Of a DNA stretch of 64,000 bases, positions 36,657-48,147 are shown one piece after another (position 1 is the stretch's first letter; the number at the start of each line of letters is the position of its first letter). The position numbers and the translations under genes were made by a program. Source of the stretch: Symsagittifera roscoffensis (Eukaryota > Xenacoelomorpha > Acoela > Convolutidae); assembly GCF_963678635.1 (NCBI RefSeq), contig NC_087067.1, positions 23,629,547 through 23,693,546 of the forward strand. The letters are read 5' to 3'. The notes under the pieces were generated by a model. It was not told the DNA's origin. It ran no database searches and saw only the letters and a list, made by a program, of their open reading frames with translations.

Positions 36657-38375
36657 CCGGGGTTGTCCTCCATAGACCAAATATGCTAATCATACAATTC
36701 CATAAACTAAGTCTACGAGAAAATACTAGTCATACAAATTTCGTACATTTTGCAAAAATGATGTCGTCAAACTTCCGATAAACTTTTCTCTTGTTTTGGC
36801 ATAAAATTCGGTGTATCGTACTAAAAACATACAAAATTTTTTTGTCAAAAAAATGCTCATTATACAATTTCCATATAAGTAATTCAGTTTCCATAATTTT
36901 TTTGTCTTTTTCTCAAACGCAAATTGATTTTCGTACTCAAACAAACATTTTTTGAAAAATAAATGCATGCAAAATTAAATGTTTTGTGTGTATAACGCAG
37001 TCCTGGATATCCTAATAATAGATTTTTTGATTTATTTCTCTTCATAATTTTTTTCAAAAATGCTTAAAATTCTTTCTTTTTTATGATATGTTTTTGTATA
37101 CCTTGATCAATGTCTGGTAATTTAAAAACCCAAATTTTTGAAATAATCATCTTTGAAATTTTTTGCCATACATAAAAGTTCGTTATTTTCGTAATATTAT
37201 TTGGTGACACAGAATTAAAACATTTCAGATTGTTTCCAATGCTTTTTTAATGCGAGACAGCCAAACCTTTGGTTACTACATTTGAGTAACCAAGGTTTAT
37301 GTCATTTGTGTTCGGTTATGAACACAACCAAAAAATTTTGAGAAATTAAAATGTATATAAGCAATAATTTTGGTTTATGGAAGAATGCTAGTCATACAAT
37401 TTCCATATATGAAAAATTACGGATCATAGACCTTTCATGCAATTTTCTGTACTTATGGATTGCATGAAAAATGTATGATTAGCAATTTTCCATACATGAA
37501 ATTTTTATGACAAGCATTTTTGATCAACTCGGACTTAATTAATTTCTATATGTCATTATAATCACTATCATTTGAATGTAGAGATCCTTGAGTTCAGTTT
37601 TGGTATAACCGACGCTTTTGAGCTTTATAAGAAGATATAGCTGCGAAGATGCTTTCCTCGCCAATTTTAGTTAGTGAGGCTCAAAAGAAAGTTATTTTGT
37701 AAAATTGATTCCCAAAGTTTTGAGTTAATTTGTAAATTTAATGCCATGATCAGGAAGTATAGTGTTAGATCGCGTCACCTGGCTTTGATTTTTTTGGTTT
37801 TGTCGCTATTGAGGATAAAACTATGAGATTTGCACCAATTGATTATAGCACCAATATTCTCTGAAGCTGAGTCAGCGCCGCTTCTGCCCCCAACGCACGG
37901 CGTATTGTCGTCTGCTAGCATCGAGCATATTGCTAGAGGATGTGTTACTTGAGAGTCATCGTAGATTACATTGAAACATGGGGAACCCCTTGTTGTACCT
38001 TGTGGTATTCCCGTGTGTGTGCTGCCTGTGGTTGAGTTTTCGTTATTATCCGATGAGAAAAGATATAACAAGGTTGATAAGGTAAAGACTTATAGCTGGC
38101 TTGTTCTTAGAAAGTTGACTGATAATGAGATCGTGAGAGACTTTATCAAAATCTTTGCTCAAGTCTATCAAAATTTTTCAAATATAATCACATCTTTTTC
38201 TTTTCAGTGACTTACAATCATTCATCAACTTTCTGAACTTTCATGTTACTTGCTTTCAAGTGTTCTCCCAAAAAATTTTTTTTCTGATAATCGACACAAG
38301 TTTTTCATATTTTTTCGTTGTTCCTGGATTTTTTCAAGATGGCAATCACTCATTTTGTTGAAGTATTTTCTGTAC
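36657..38375 (-). mobile_element. Compound repeat R2 + LINE RT fragment (copy B, inverted relative to copy A)
   Basis: R2 occupies 36657-37533 (CCGGGGTTGTCCTCCATAGA end, GGTTACT...AGTAACC pair, TAGTCATAC blocks). The RT fragment follows at 37534-38375 on the minus strand. Block order and RT sequence match copy A at 24.3-26.4 kb, but this copy lacks the second, short R2 piece on the far side of the RT. The two copies form an inverted pair about 10 kb apart. Confidence 0.6.
37700..38200 (-). pseudogene. Degenerate LINE reverse-transcriptase fragment (copy B)
   Basis: The frame 38071-37775 carries GIPQGTTRGSPCFNVIYD, LADDN and WCKSHSFILNSDKT, nearly the same protein string as copy A with a few substitutions. 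The motif A segment lies upstream in another frame, separated by the same break as in copy A. It is an amplified passenger, not an active polymerase. Confidence 0.7.
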
Positions 38376-39330
38376 ATTTTTTTCTTTGTAATTTTTGATT
38401 GAGAGCTCAGGAATGCACTTTTTAAAAGTAAATTGGATAGCTTTTAGAAGGTGCGAAAAGCAATCATTCACACTTTCAGTATCATGTTTCAAACTTAGTT
38501 TTTTCAGTGGTCTGCAAGAGCGCAAAAATAAATTTTATCAAGGTCTTATGGTTATCCAAAACGTTCCAGTTACCCCAAAATACCCGATTCTATTTTTCAG
38601 CAAAATTTTGTCTTCAGTTAGAAAAACTGCTTCAGTTTTACCACCTCGTGATCCAATAAAAAGTGGTGTTAGACCATAACTATTGAATAAAAATAGGTAA
38701 AATTGTTTTTGTATTGTTGACTCACTGCTTTTTGATGTTCGTCTTGCATGTTGAGCGCTTTAAAGATAGCCATCGCTGAGTGAGCTCATCACATACGCGA
38801 CCTGATTACAAACCAAAAAATGGGCAGATCATAGAGTAGACACGCCATAAAGCAGACCAATACCATCCCTTGTTGACAAAAAAAGCTGGTCATACGAAAT
38901 TCATTTTCGCAAAAAAGGCTGTTCATACAATCATACAATTCCATGGATGAAAAAAAAAACTTATGAAAAAAGCATGGCACGTACTTTCCTTCAATGAAAT
39001 TGTATGAGCCAGCTGCATTTTTCCATGAAATTAAAAGAAAAGCAGTTTTTTGATTCGCTGTTCATTTTTTGGTTGCCTTAAAATCCAACAACAGAAAGTA
39101 CCTTAATACAAAAAAAAACTTTTTTAATTCTCCTCTCCAAAAAATTCAAAGAATGAAAATCAAGTCCTGTTTATTTGGAAAGAAGTTTTGACTTTACGAA
39201 AATTTATCTGTGAGCTTTTGATTTATCTGTGTAAAAAAACTTGCGTCTCGACTGTGTTACTGCTTAATTTTGGTTTTTTGTATACAAGTTTTTTCTAAAC
39301 TGTTTGTTTGACCATAAATTTGTTGTTCAA
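38376..39330. other. Intergenic sequence with a further R2 fragment
   Basis: Between about 38870 and 39030 are TGGTCATACGAAATTC, TGTTCATACAATCATACAAT and GAAATTGTATGAGCCAGCTG, diverged R2-type blocks. The frame at 38395-38679 matches no family I know. Confidence 0.35.
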
Positions 39331-39955
39331 GGTAATTGAAAACTAATCAAAATTAAATTGTCGAGGTTTTGTGGGATTTATTACAGATTGAGGAAAGTTT
39401 TAGGTAAAGATCGACTACTGAAAGCATATAACGCTTATGTGAAACCCATTTTATAGTACGGGGTTTTGGCTTATGCGTCAACAGGCAAAACGAAATTAAA
39501 ATCAATTGAACCTAAAATTTAACGGCTTTTAAAAATTATTTGTTTTAAGAGAAGAAACGAAAGCGTCGAGGAACTGAGACAAAAACGCAAAATATACTTC
39601 GTAAAGGATTTACATATCTATGAATTATTAAAGTTACCATGTAAAGTTTTGAGAAAAGAGTGCATATTGGCCATTGTCTAGAAGCTGTAACTGAGAAAAA
39701 TTTGAACACAATTTTTAATAAGAGTGTTTTAGCTAGGCAGATACCTGTGCAATCAGAGGGTAATCAAAAAATTTCTAAAAAAGTTGACTTAGAAAACTTT
39801 TCAATTTTGTTCTAAAATACAACACAGATTTTGTAACTAAGATTCAGAGCTGCACACAATATCAATTACAAATCTTCAACTATGAGTTTTTGGACAATTT
39901 CATTCAAAGTAATTATCAACTGTTTAAACTCAATTTTGAGTAGAAATAAAAAATT
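39331..39955 (+). pseudogene. LINE relic: C-terminal part of ORF2
   Basis: One plus-strand frame from about 39372 reads GIYYRLRKVLGKDRLLKAYN, then YVKPIL, stop, YGVLAYAS, and later VKDLHIYELLKLPCKVLRKE. This is the region after the RT thumb in Jockey/CR1/RTE-like LINEs. Three in-frame stops (for example TAG in place of the Gln codon before YGV) show it is dead. A weaker continuation runs to about 39950. No 3' tail or target duplication was identified. Confidence 0.6.
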
Positions 39956-41638
39956 TTTAAAAGATTTGCTGTCAAGGGTCTGTATACTGCTGAAATTTTC
40001 CCCTTTTTCGCTTCAAAAATTTTTTTCCTCTTTAAATCATTAAATCTTTTTTATTGTTTTCTTGATTAACTATCGCTATTAAAAACTAACAGAAGTCATA
40101 GCAGGATCAGAGGCGCCTGAAAACGGGCTGCATAGTTCCACGGCGTTCTCCCAATGAGATTTCGTTGATTGTAAATGTAGTAAATTTTACAATGAATGGA
40201 ATCTAATTTGCAAACAATTTATTATTATTTTATTAAAAATGGCTGAAGTCTTTTTAAAAACATAGAAATCTTATGTCGTAAAACATAATATACTCTTTGG
40301 AAAAGTCGCGCAACCCGAATAAATAGAGGATACAGTAGTCTACTAGTTTTAAAATGAGTGTGACCTTCTGTTGAAATTTTTTGTCATTTCCTTAATTTCT
40401 CGACTTTGAAAGTTAAAAAACAGTCTTAAGCAATTTTTGAACGGCGCTCTATTAATTTTGTGATCAGCCGAATTTAGATCCTGAAAACAATTGACCTCGC
40501 ATACCTGAAACAGCGATTTTTTCAAATAATCGAGTCTTTTGCAGCATTGAATCTACATTTTTAATCTTATCTAAATTGTCAGCCTGATTTTTGTTCAAAG
40601 GAAGTTTATCTTTATGCTTTTATCCGTTTACCTGAATCTAAAATTTCAAAATCATAAGTCAGTTGGACTCATCTTTGAACCCAAATTTGTATCACTTGCT
40701 CAGAACATATATTGTGGTGCTTGATTTGTGTTGCCAACGATTCAAGCAAAGTTGGATACAAAACAATGTTTTTCATGAAATTTGTTCATCGAATTTTCTT
40801 CGCCAAAATTGTATGTTTTTGATGATTTAATTGAGTTTGGCTATTGAGTTTGGCTATGAGTTTGACCGACCCATTCTAGAAGCTCCCGAACAAATTCGAA
40901 AAACTCGTGCAAGTACATAAAGCAAGTACATAATGTAGCTCAAAACTTAATCTAACGAACAGAATTTATAGAACACTAACCAAATTTTGAGGTGCTTGAT
41001 TTTTGTTGCCAATGACTAGAGCAAATTCGGATGCAATGAATATTCTCATTAAAAATTGTGCTCAAATCTACTTCATCAAATATCTATGTTTTCACTTATT
41101 CATTTGCATTTGGCCCTAAGACGAAGTTGCCTATTTATGCTAGAAGTTCTCGAACAAACTAGATCCAGCGTTGGAATCAAATTGACTAGAATGAGTTAAC
41201 TTGGTATTATGCCATCGTAACAAGATTGGGTACATTTAAATTTTTAAGCTCATTTGTGTTCAGGGTAGTTTTATCCCAATCGTTGTAGAAGTAAAAAAAG
41301 ATTTATACTTATTATTATCTAAAAACATAGATTAATTAATTGTTTAACTCAAATAATAAAATGAAGCAAGCAAAAAAAATCATGTGAAATTTTTTATATT
41401 CTTCAATAGAACGTCTAAGTTTTCCAATTTATTGAAAGCAATTTCAAATATTTGGACTCTCTCGACATTTTTGATGATCACCTTCAGTTTCACTAGCCTA
41501 ATACAGTTCCCTAACTTGATCATAGGATGCATTTTATAGTGTGCAAAACAACCATCAACAGAATGTTAACGCAAAAATACCAAAAGTCAAAACAATAATG
41601 CAAAAAACGTTAATGCAAATCTAGAGGAAAAACAAAAC
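39956..41638. other. AT-rich sequence left of the gypsy element, with a diverged direct duplication
   Basis: No gene seen. The paragraph beginning GTGCTTGATTTGTGTTGCCA at 40717 recurs at 40992 (GTGCTTGATTTTTGTTGCCA). Both then have GCAAA.TTGGAT/CGGAT, a TTCATGAAA/CTCATTAAA step, and later GAAGCTCCCGAACAAA versus GAAGTTCTCGAACAAA. It is an old tandem duplication with a period of about 275 bp. Confidence 0.45.
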
Positions 41639-41643
41639 TAGCC
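41639..41643. repeat. Target-site duplication (TAGCC), left side of Gypsy-1
   Basis: TAGCC lies directly outside the left LTR and is repeated at 51158-51162 outside the right LTR. Five bases is normal for Ty3/gypsy integration and shows that both LTRs belong to one insertion. Confidence 0.75.
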
Positions 41644-41856
41644 TAATAAAGAGTTAAGATGTACCACTGGTAACTATTGTATCTAAATAAGGTTAAAAGA
41701 GAATAAAAGTATTGGTTGAATTAAAACTGACTGTAATCTAAAAAGAGCAACTAGTGATCCGAAGTCCACTGGACTTCGTAGAGTTAACATTGACTGGTAC
41801 GTAATTAGATGATAGAGGTCAAGCTTATAACATACTAAAAATATTGAATCACAACA
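41644..41856 (-). repeat. Gypsy-1 3' LTR (213 bp)
   Basis: On the minus strand it starts TGTTGTGATTC and ends CTCTTTATTA. It aligns with 50945-51157 over its full length with about seven substitutions and no indel. It ends TTA rather than the usual CA. The inner end abuts the polypurine tract. Confidence 0.9.
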
Positions 41857-41866
41857 TTCCCCACTG
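41857..41866 (-). promoter_or_regulatory. Gypsy-1 polypurine tract
   Basis: AGTGGGGAA precedes the 3' LTR start TGTTGTG on the minus strand. This is the expected primer for plus-strand DNA synthesis. Confidence 0.65.
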
Positions 41867-42218
41867 CACAAAAATTAATATCTGCCCGCTCATCAATGTA
41901 GCCAATATCACACATATACTCCATCTCCCCTCGCTCCACAGAAGAAACAAAAAGTAACCACGTTTACCACCAATGGATTTTTACAGAGAGTACAAATTAC
42001 AATGGAGGTGATTATATGGTAATATATACAGGCTACTTACAGGTTTACACAGATATCAACACTGAATGTACAAAATGATATGTACAACTGGGGTTATGTA
42101 GCATTTGTACAATTAAAGCAAACTAACTAAATCACTAACTAGGTAATAAAAAAAAAGTTTTGGGTTATCCAATGGATAAAAGCTAAAGCAAATACGTAAA
42201 ATATCATGTTACCATAGT

Positions 42219-42860
42219 TTAACAGTTTTCAGAGTTTAGGACCTTTGTGTTGTATCTAGCATGGAAGTTATCTGCCTCTCTTCTTACATCGGTGTCAATG
42301 CCCGAGGATATGTCACTGCCATCATCATCCTGGGTATTACTGGTAACTTCTACCAATGGTGGCGATACCCATGCGGTCCTTGTCGCCTGAGAGGAAGGTG
42401 TTGAGAATTGATCTTGTGTGGTTTCAGCAACCAGAGTCGTATGACGTGGGATCTCATCAATGGGTGTAAGATAATCCGAGGGGGACGTCGTACAGTACGT
42501 TAAATTAGGTCGTGGACTCTTTGTGCCGGAAAACGTAATTAGCGGTTCGTCATCGGAGTCTACTGCACTAATGGTCTCCGTTCCGAGCGTCACTTGGTCG
42601 ATAAACCGCCTATCACCGTAGAATTTCGGGGGGCCTGGGTTTCTTCTTGCACGAAGTTTTGAGGATATCGGGGTCTTTGGTGTCTCCGCTGTCTTCTCCG
42701 GAGAGCTATCCACTCGAATTGGGTCGTCACTTGTGCCCGTTGGTATAGTGAACGTTGTCTGAGTGTTTGTCTGGCTTTGTACGGTACTCCTTGGCTGATC
42801 TAAATCACTATGAAGGTTAACAGTCGGCGTATTACATACAGTTTCCGCTTCCGTACCCAA
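42219..42860 (-). pseudogene. Gypsy-1 pol C-terminal tail (after the integrase core)
   Basis: A 213-codon frame rich in Ser, Thr, Pro and Asp with RARRNPGPPKFYGDRRFID, the small conserved patch often found after the integrase core in gypsy pol. No signal peptide or membrane segment, so it is not an env gene. It is not in one frame with the integrase piece upstream (ending 43013); a frameshift or stop lies between. Confidence 0.65.
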
Positions 42861-43012
42861 GTAGTCATCAATGACTTTATCCCAAAGGTCTAACTCTAAC
42901 GAAGAATCTAGGTTATTAAAGTCGAATTTTGAACCTTTCGAGCTCGTGATGAATGTTCTCCTCTTTTTGCAAGTATTTCCACCCGTTGGTGTGTAACTCG
43001 TCGAAGGGCCTC

Positions 43013-43470
43013 CTATATTTGAGTTTTCCTAAACCAGTTACCTCCTTGACTGAAAGGATTTGACAGTGGGGCTCGCTGGAGATTTCTATCTACTTTGTCA
43101 GCAGGGTCGCTCTCGTACCCTCTTTCATCTATTGCTCTGTCTTCCAGATAGCCATCTTCGAACGCGTCGTCATCCCCCCAGTCTTGTGCTCTGTCCTTCG
43201 TTAGGATTGATTTCCCCTTATCTAAACTAATTGCGTGAGAGACCAAAGATTTCCAGAACGTATTGGGAGATCTATTAAAATGTTTTAAGAAAGGAGAGCA
43301 TCCAATGGATGATTGTTTAGTCGAGCGTATGTTCCAAATAATTTTATCAATAGCCGTATTTAAGGATGGTTTTGGATCGTTGAACGACATTGCCAGTAGC
43401 TTAGCTTTGACAGTGTAAATAAGTCTTTCTACTACTCCGTTGGATCTATGATCACCGACCGTACATAGGA
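43013..43470 (-). pseudogene. Gypsy-1 integrase, C-terminal part with the catalytic Glu
   Basis: The frame carries RSNGVVERL, with the third acidic residue of the DDE triad, then SFNDPKPSLNTAIDK and later an acidic linker. It is offset from the frame of 43471-44280, so a frameshift separates the Glu from the two Asp residues. Confidence 0.75.
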
Positions 43471-44280
43471 TTAAACTATTAAACTAATGTTGTTCTTCTC
43501 GCAGAAGTTTCTAAAATCAAACGAAGTAAAACATGACCCATGGTCAGCTCTAATGGACTTTGGAAATCCGTGAAGATGGCAGTAATCTGTCATGAAGGTT
43601 AAAATTGAAGAAGCCGAGGTATTGTTCACTACCTTTGCAGACGGAAACTTTGAAAAACGATCAATGCACAACAAAAGGTATTTTGAGTTACCCCAACTCT
43701 TGTCCAATGGGCCAGCAAAGTCTAAATCTACTTCTTCATTTGGTTCGGTCAGAATCGGTAATTTCTCAGTCTTGTTTGTCCCTAGTAACACTTTCAGGTT
43801 CTTTCCGGCCATTATACACTGAGTGCAATTCTTTCCGTGATGGTAGATCTCTCTGTTTAGGTGTGGCCACCAGATGTTTTCTGCCAGGGCTTTCATCCCG
43901 AACTGTCCTGGGTGAGTCTCGTGAAGAAGTGACAGGAATGGTGATCTTAATGCGGCCGGCACTATCAGTTTGCTATCGTTGAATAACAGTCCTTCTTTCA
44001 CGTGCATGTCCCTCTGGAAATTCTTTAAGTAGGCTCCGAATTTGTCCAATGGTTTGCCTTCCTGTACCGCCTTCTTTACCTCCTTGAGGATTTTATCTTC
44101 GTCTGTCATGAGTTTAATAAGCTTATTTGAGCAATGATCTGAGAGTGATAACGGGTTGTCAGGCAATCTGAGATCTCCTTTGTACTTGGCCAGTAATTTC
44201 TTGTGTAAGTCTGACATTATATCGTTATTAAAATTCAAAAAGATTCCTTTCTTTTCTGCCCTGAGGGAAATTTTTAACAA
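43471..44280 (-). pseudogene. Gypsy-1 integrase, zinc-binding domain and catalytic core
   Basis: It has the HHCC zinc domain (HETHPGQFGMKALAENIWWP, then HHGKNCTQC), then the first acidic site in VDLDFAGPLD and the second in IRADHGSCF, the D,D part of the D,D35E core. This enzyme inserts retrotransposon cDNA. The frame stops just before the region with the catalytic Glu. Confidence 0.85.
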
Positions 44281-44852
44281 GTTGACCGATGTAATAAATT
44301 CTTGTAACTGTTTTTTTTATCTGAATTTAATGACTGATTGATTAATAGTACTGATTGGGCAAGAAAGAATAAAAAAATTTTGTCTGATAAGTGAAAGTAA
44401 TTGAAGTCAAATTTTGATAAATTTAATGGAACACAACCGCTTGTGCAAGACTCTGAACGCGAGTGAACGGAATTACAAATTCTGATAGTGTCGTTTACGT
44501 AATTCAGAATATTCGAGAAGAACGACCGTTGGATGCTTTGCGATAATTCTTTCTTTCCGCCCATTGGATTATTACAATCCAATTTACTGATCGTATTTAC
44601 ATCCAATGGATTATACACTTCGTTCTTTTTACAATTATTCTTTTTACAATTGCTATTTACAGAGAGGTTTTCTACAATCTTTTGTACTGTAGCCACTACA
44701 AATTCGCTATCATAGTGTGATAGTGGGAGTGATTGTCCTGAAGGTAGTCTCGACAATAAATCTGTAAATCCCATTTCTTTTCCCGGAATGTGCTTGATCT
44801 TGAAATTAAATGGTAAAAGTCGGTTTACCCAACAGGTTAATCTGCTATGCAT
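44274..44852 (-). pseudogene. Gypsy-1 RNase H end and linker to integrase
   Basis: The first 50 codons contain LLPFNFKIKHIPGKEMGFTD and LLSRLPSG, the usual end of gypsy RNase H. About 140 codons of Asn/Ser/Lys-rich linker follow. A stop around 44886 separates it from the RNase H active site. Confidence 0.75.
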
Positions 44853-44885
44853 AGTTTTGTTACCCTGATTTGCATTTAATGCTGA

Positions 44886-45383
44886 TTACAATGCCTTATG
44901 GTCCGTTACAATTTCAAATTCAGCACCATACAAGTAATTTTTAAAGTGTTCTGTAGCCCAGACTACTCCCAACAATTCAAGTTCGTTTGTCGAATATTTA
45001 TTTTCGTGGTTGTTTAAAAATTGGGAGGCGAATGCTATTGTTACCCAATTTTCTCCATCCCATTGTTCTAGGGTAGCTCCTAAGCCGCTATGAGAAGCGT
45101 CTGTCTTTAGTCTTGACATCCTTTTTATGTCGAAATGATTATTTTCTGTTATGTTCACTATCTGTTGTTTTAATTCTTCAAACGCTTTAGTATAATCATC
45201 ATTCCATTGGTAGACTGATTTCTTCGCGAGAAGTGGTCGTAGGAGAGAACTTAGGGAAGACAAATTCGGGACGAATTTCATATACTGATTTCGTAGACTG
45301 ATTTCATATACTGATTCGGGACGAATTTCATATACTGATTTCTTCGCGAGAAGTGGTCGTAGGAGAGAACTTAGGGAAGACAA
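44886..45383 (-). pseudogene. Gypsy-1 RT connection and RNase H active-site region
   Basis: After two array-derived repeats of the RT-thumb segment it reads WNDDYTKAFEELKQQIVNI, then the RNase H motifs KTDASHSGLGATLEQ, NELELLGVVWATEHF and TDHKAL with the D, E, D residues in place. This is the single complete RNase H copy; the repeats of the array end just before it. Confidence 0.8.
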
Positions 45384-46556
45384 ATTAGGTAGGAGAGAAA
45401 TTCGGGACGAATTTCATATACTGATTTCGTAGACTGATTTCATATACTGATTCGGGACGAGTTTCATATACTGATTTCTTCGCGAGAAGTGGTCGTAGGA
45501 GAGAACTTAGGGAAGACAAATTCGGGACGAATTTCATATACTGATTGATTTCTTCGCGAGAAGTGGTCGTAGGAGAGAACTTAGGGAAGACAAATTCGGG
45601 ACGAATTTCATATACTGATTGATCGACCCAAAGAAAGACCTAAGTTCAGATATATTTTTGGGTTCAGATATATTTTTGATTTCTTCGCGAGAAGTGGTCG
45701 TAGGAGAGAACTTAGGGAAGACAAATTCGGGACGAATTTCATATACTGATTGATCGACCCAAAGAAAGACCTAAGTTCAGATATATATTATATGTTCACT
45801 ATCTGTTGTTTTAATTCTTCAAACGCTTTAGTATAATCATCATTCCATTGGTAGACTGATTTCTTCGCGAGAAGTGGTCGTAGGAGAGAACTTAGGGAAG
45901 ACAAATTCGGGACGAATTTCATATACTGATTGATTTCTTCGCGAGAAGTGGTCGTAGGAGAGAACTTAGGGAAGACAAATTCGGGACGAATTTCATATAC
46001 TGATTCGGGACGAATTTCATATACTGATTTCTTCGCGAGAAGTGGTCGTAGGAGAGAACTTAGGGAAGACAAATTCGGGACGAATTTCACATACTGATTG
46101 ATTTCTTCGCGAGAAGTGGTCGTAGGAGAGAACTTAGGGAAGACAAATTCGGGACGAATTTCATATACTGATTGAAGAACAATGGGATTTCTTCGCGAGA
46201 AGTGGTCGTAGGAGAGAACTTAGGGAAGACAAATTCGGGACGAATTTCATATACTGATTGATCGACCCTCTGATTTCTTCGCGAGAAGTGGTCGTAGGAG
46301 AGAACTTAGGGAAGACAAATTCGGGACGAATTTCATATACTGATTGATCGACCCTCTAGTCTTGTCTTTAGTCTTGACATCCTTTTTATGTCGAAATGAT
46401 TATTTTCTGTTATGTTCACTATCTGTTGTTTTAATTCTTCAAACGCTTTAGTATAATCATCATTCCATTGGTAGACTGATTTCTTCGCGAGAAGTGGTCG
46501 TAGGAGAGAACTTAGGGAAGACAAATTCGGGACGAATTTCATATACTGATTGACAA

Positions 46557-46680
46557 TGACTTATCATATCCCCAATGAATTTCATATCCCCAATCCGTAA
46601 AATCCAATCCGTAAAATCCCGTAAGATCCCCAATCCGTAAAATCCGTAAGATCCCCAATCCGTAAAATCCCGTAAAACCC
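46557..46680. repeat. Nested 14-20 base repeat around AATCCGTAAAATCC
   Basis: CCCCAATCCGTAAAATCC and variants with CCGTAAGATCCCC occur about five times here and again at 47520-47640. The seed occurs once in the proper RT position (48847-48863), where it codes the GFYGLGD segment. It is a second, shorter slippage product inside the array. Confidence 0.75.
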
Positions 46681-47956
46681 TCTGATTTCTTCGCGAGAAG
46701 TGGTCGTAGGAGAGAACTTAGGGAAGACAAATTCGGGACAAATATACTGCCGCTATAAGCCGCTATGAGAAGCGTCTGTCTTTAGTCTTGACATCCTTTT
46801 TATGTCGAAATGATTATTTTCTGTTATGTTCACTATCTGTTGTTTTAATTCTTCAAACGCTTTAGTATAATCATCATTCCATTGGTAGACTGATTTCTTC
46901 GCGAGAAGTGGTCGTAGGAGAAAACTTAGGGAAGACAAATTCGGGACGAATTTCATATACTGATTGATTGGTCGTAGGAGAGAACTTAGGGAAGACAAAT
47001 TCGGGACGAATTTCATATACTGATTGAAGAACAATGGGATTTCTTCGCGAGAAGTGGTCGTAGGAGAGAACTTAGGGAAGACAAATTCGGGACGAATTTC
47101 ATATACTGATTGATCGACCCTCTAGTCTGTCTTTAGTCTTGACATCCTTTTTCTTCGCGAGAAGTGGTCGTAGGAGAGAACTTAGGGAAGACAAATTCGG
47201 GACGAATTTCATATACTGATTGATCGACCCTCTGATTTCTTCGCGAGAAGTGGTCGTAGGAGAGAACTTAGGGAAGACAAATTCGGGACGAATTTCATAT
47301 ACTGATTGATCGACCCTCTAGTCTTGTCTTTAGTCTTGACATCCTTTTTATGTCGAAATGATTATTTTCTGTTATGTTCACTATCTGTTGTTTTAATTCT
47401 TCAAACGCTTTAGTATAATCATCATTCCATTGGTAGACTGATTTCTTCGCGAGAAGTGGTCGTAGGAGAGAACTTAGGGAAGACAAATTCGGGACGAATT
47501 TCATATACTGATTGACAATGCCTTATCATATCCCCAATGAATTTCATATCCCCAATCCGTAAAATCCAATCCGTAAAATCCCGTAAGATCCCCAATCCGT
47601 AAAATCCGTAAGATCCCCAATCCGTAAAATCCCGTAAAACTCTCTGATTTCTTCGCGAGAAGTGGTCGTAGGAGAGAACTTAGGGAAGACAAATTCGGGA
47701 CGAATTTCATATACTGATTGATCGACCCTCTAGTCTTGTCTTTAGTCTTGACATCCTTTTTATGTCGAAATGATTATTTTCTGTTATGTTCACTATCTGT
47801 TGTTTTAATTCTTCAAACGCTTTAGTATAATCATCATTCCATTGGTAGACTGATTTCTTCGCGAGAAGTGGTCGTAGGAGAGAACTTAGGGAAGACAAAT
47901 TCGGGACGAATTTCATATACTGATTGACAATGCCTTATCATATCCCCAATGAATTT

Positions 47957-48147
47957 CATATCCCCAATCCGTAAAATCCAGTTAAAAACCTATAGGTTCC
48001 AGTGGTTTCGCCCCCCACGATACTAAAATTTTACTGTTTGCTAGTTGTAGTTGGCTGTACGCGTTCTTTAGATCTAGACTACTAAACCAAAATTCCCCTG
48101 ACTCTTTGCTTGACAGTTGGAGTGCAATATTATCAATCAGTTCATGT
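47957..48147. repeat. 191-bp copy of an upstream RT segment
   Basis: It is identical, by eye, to 48841-49031, which lies in the correct RT position and codes the motif A neighbourhood (SSLDLKNAYSQLQL). It has been pasted 0.9 kb away in the same orientation, between array units. Confidence 0.85.

Noticed and set aside
42219..42860. An envelope gene in Gypsy-1
   Set aside because: No signal peptide, membrane span or Cys pattern. It carries a small patch typical of the integrase tail.
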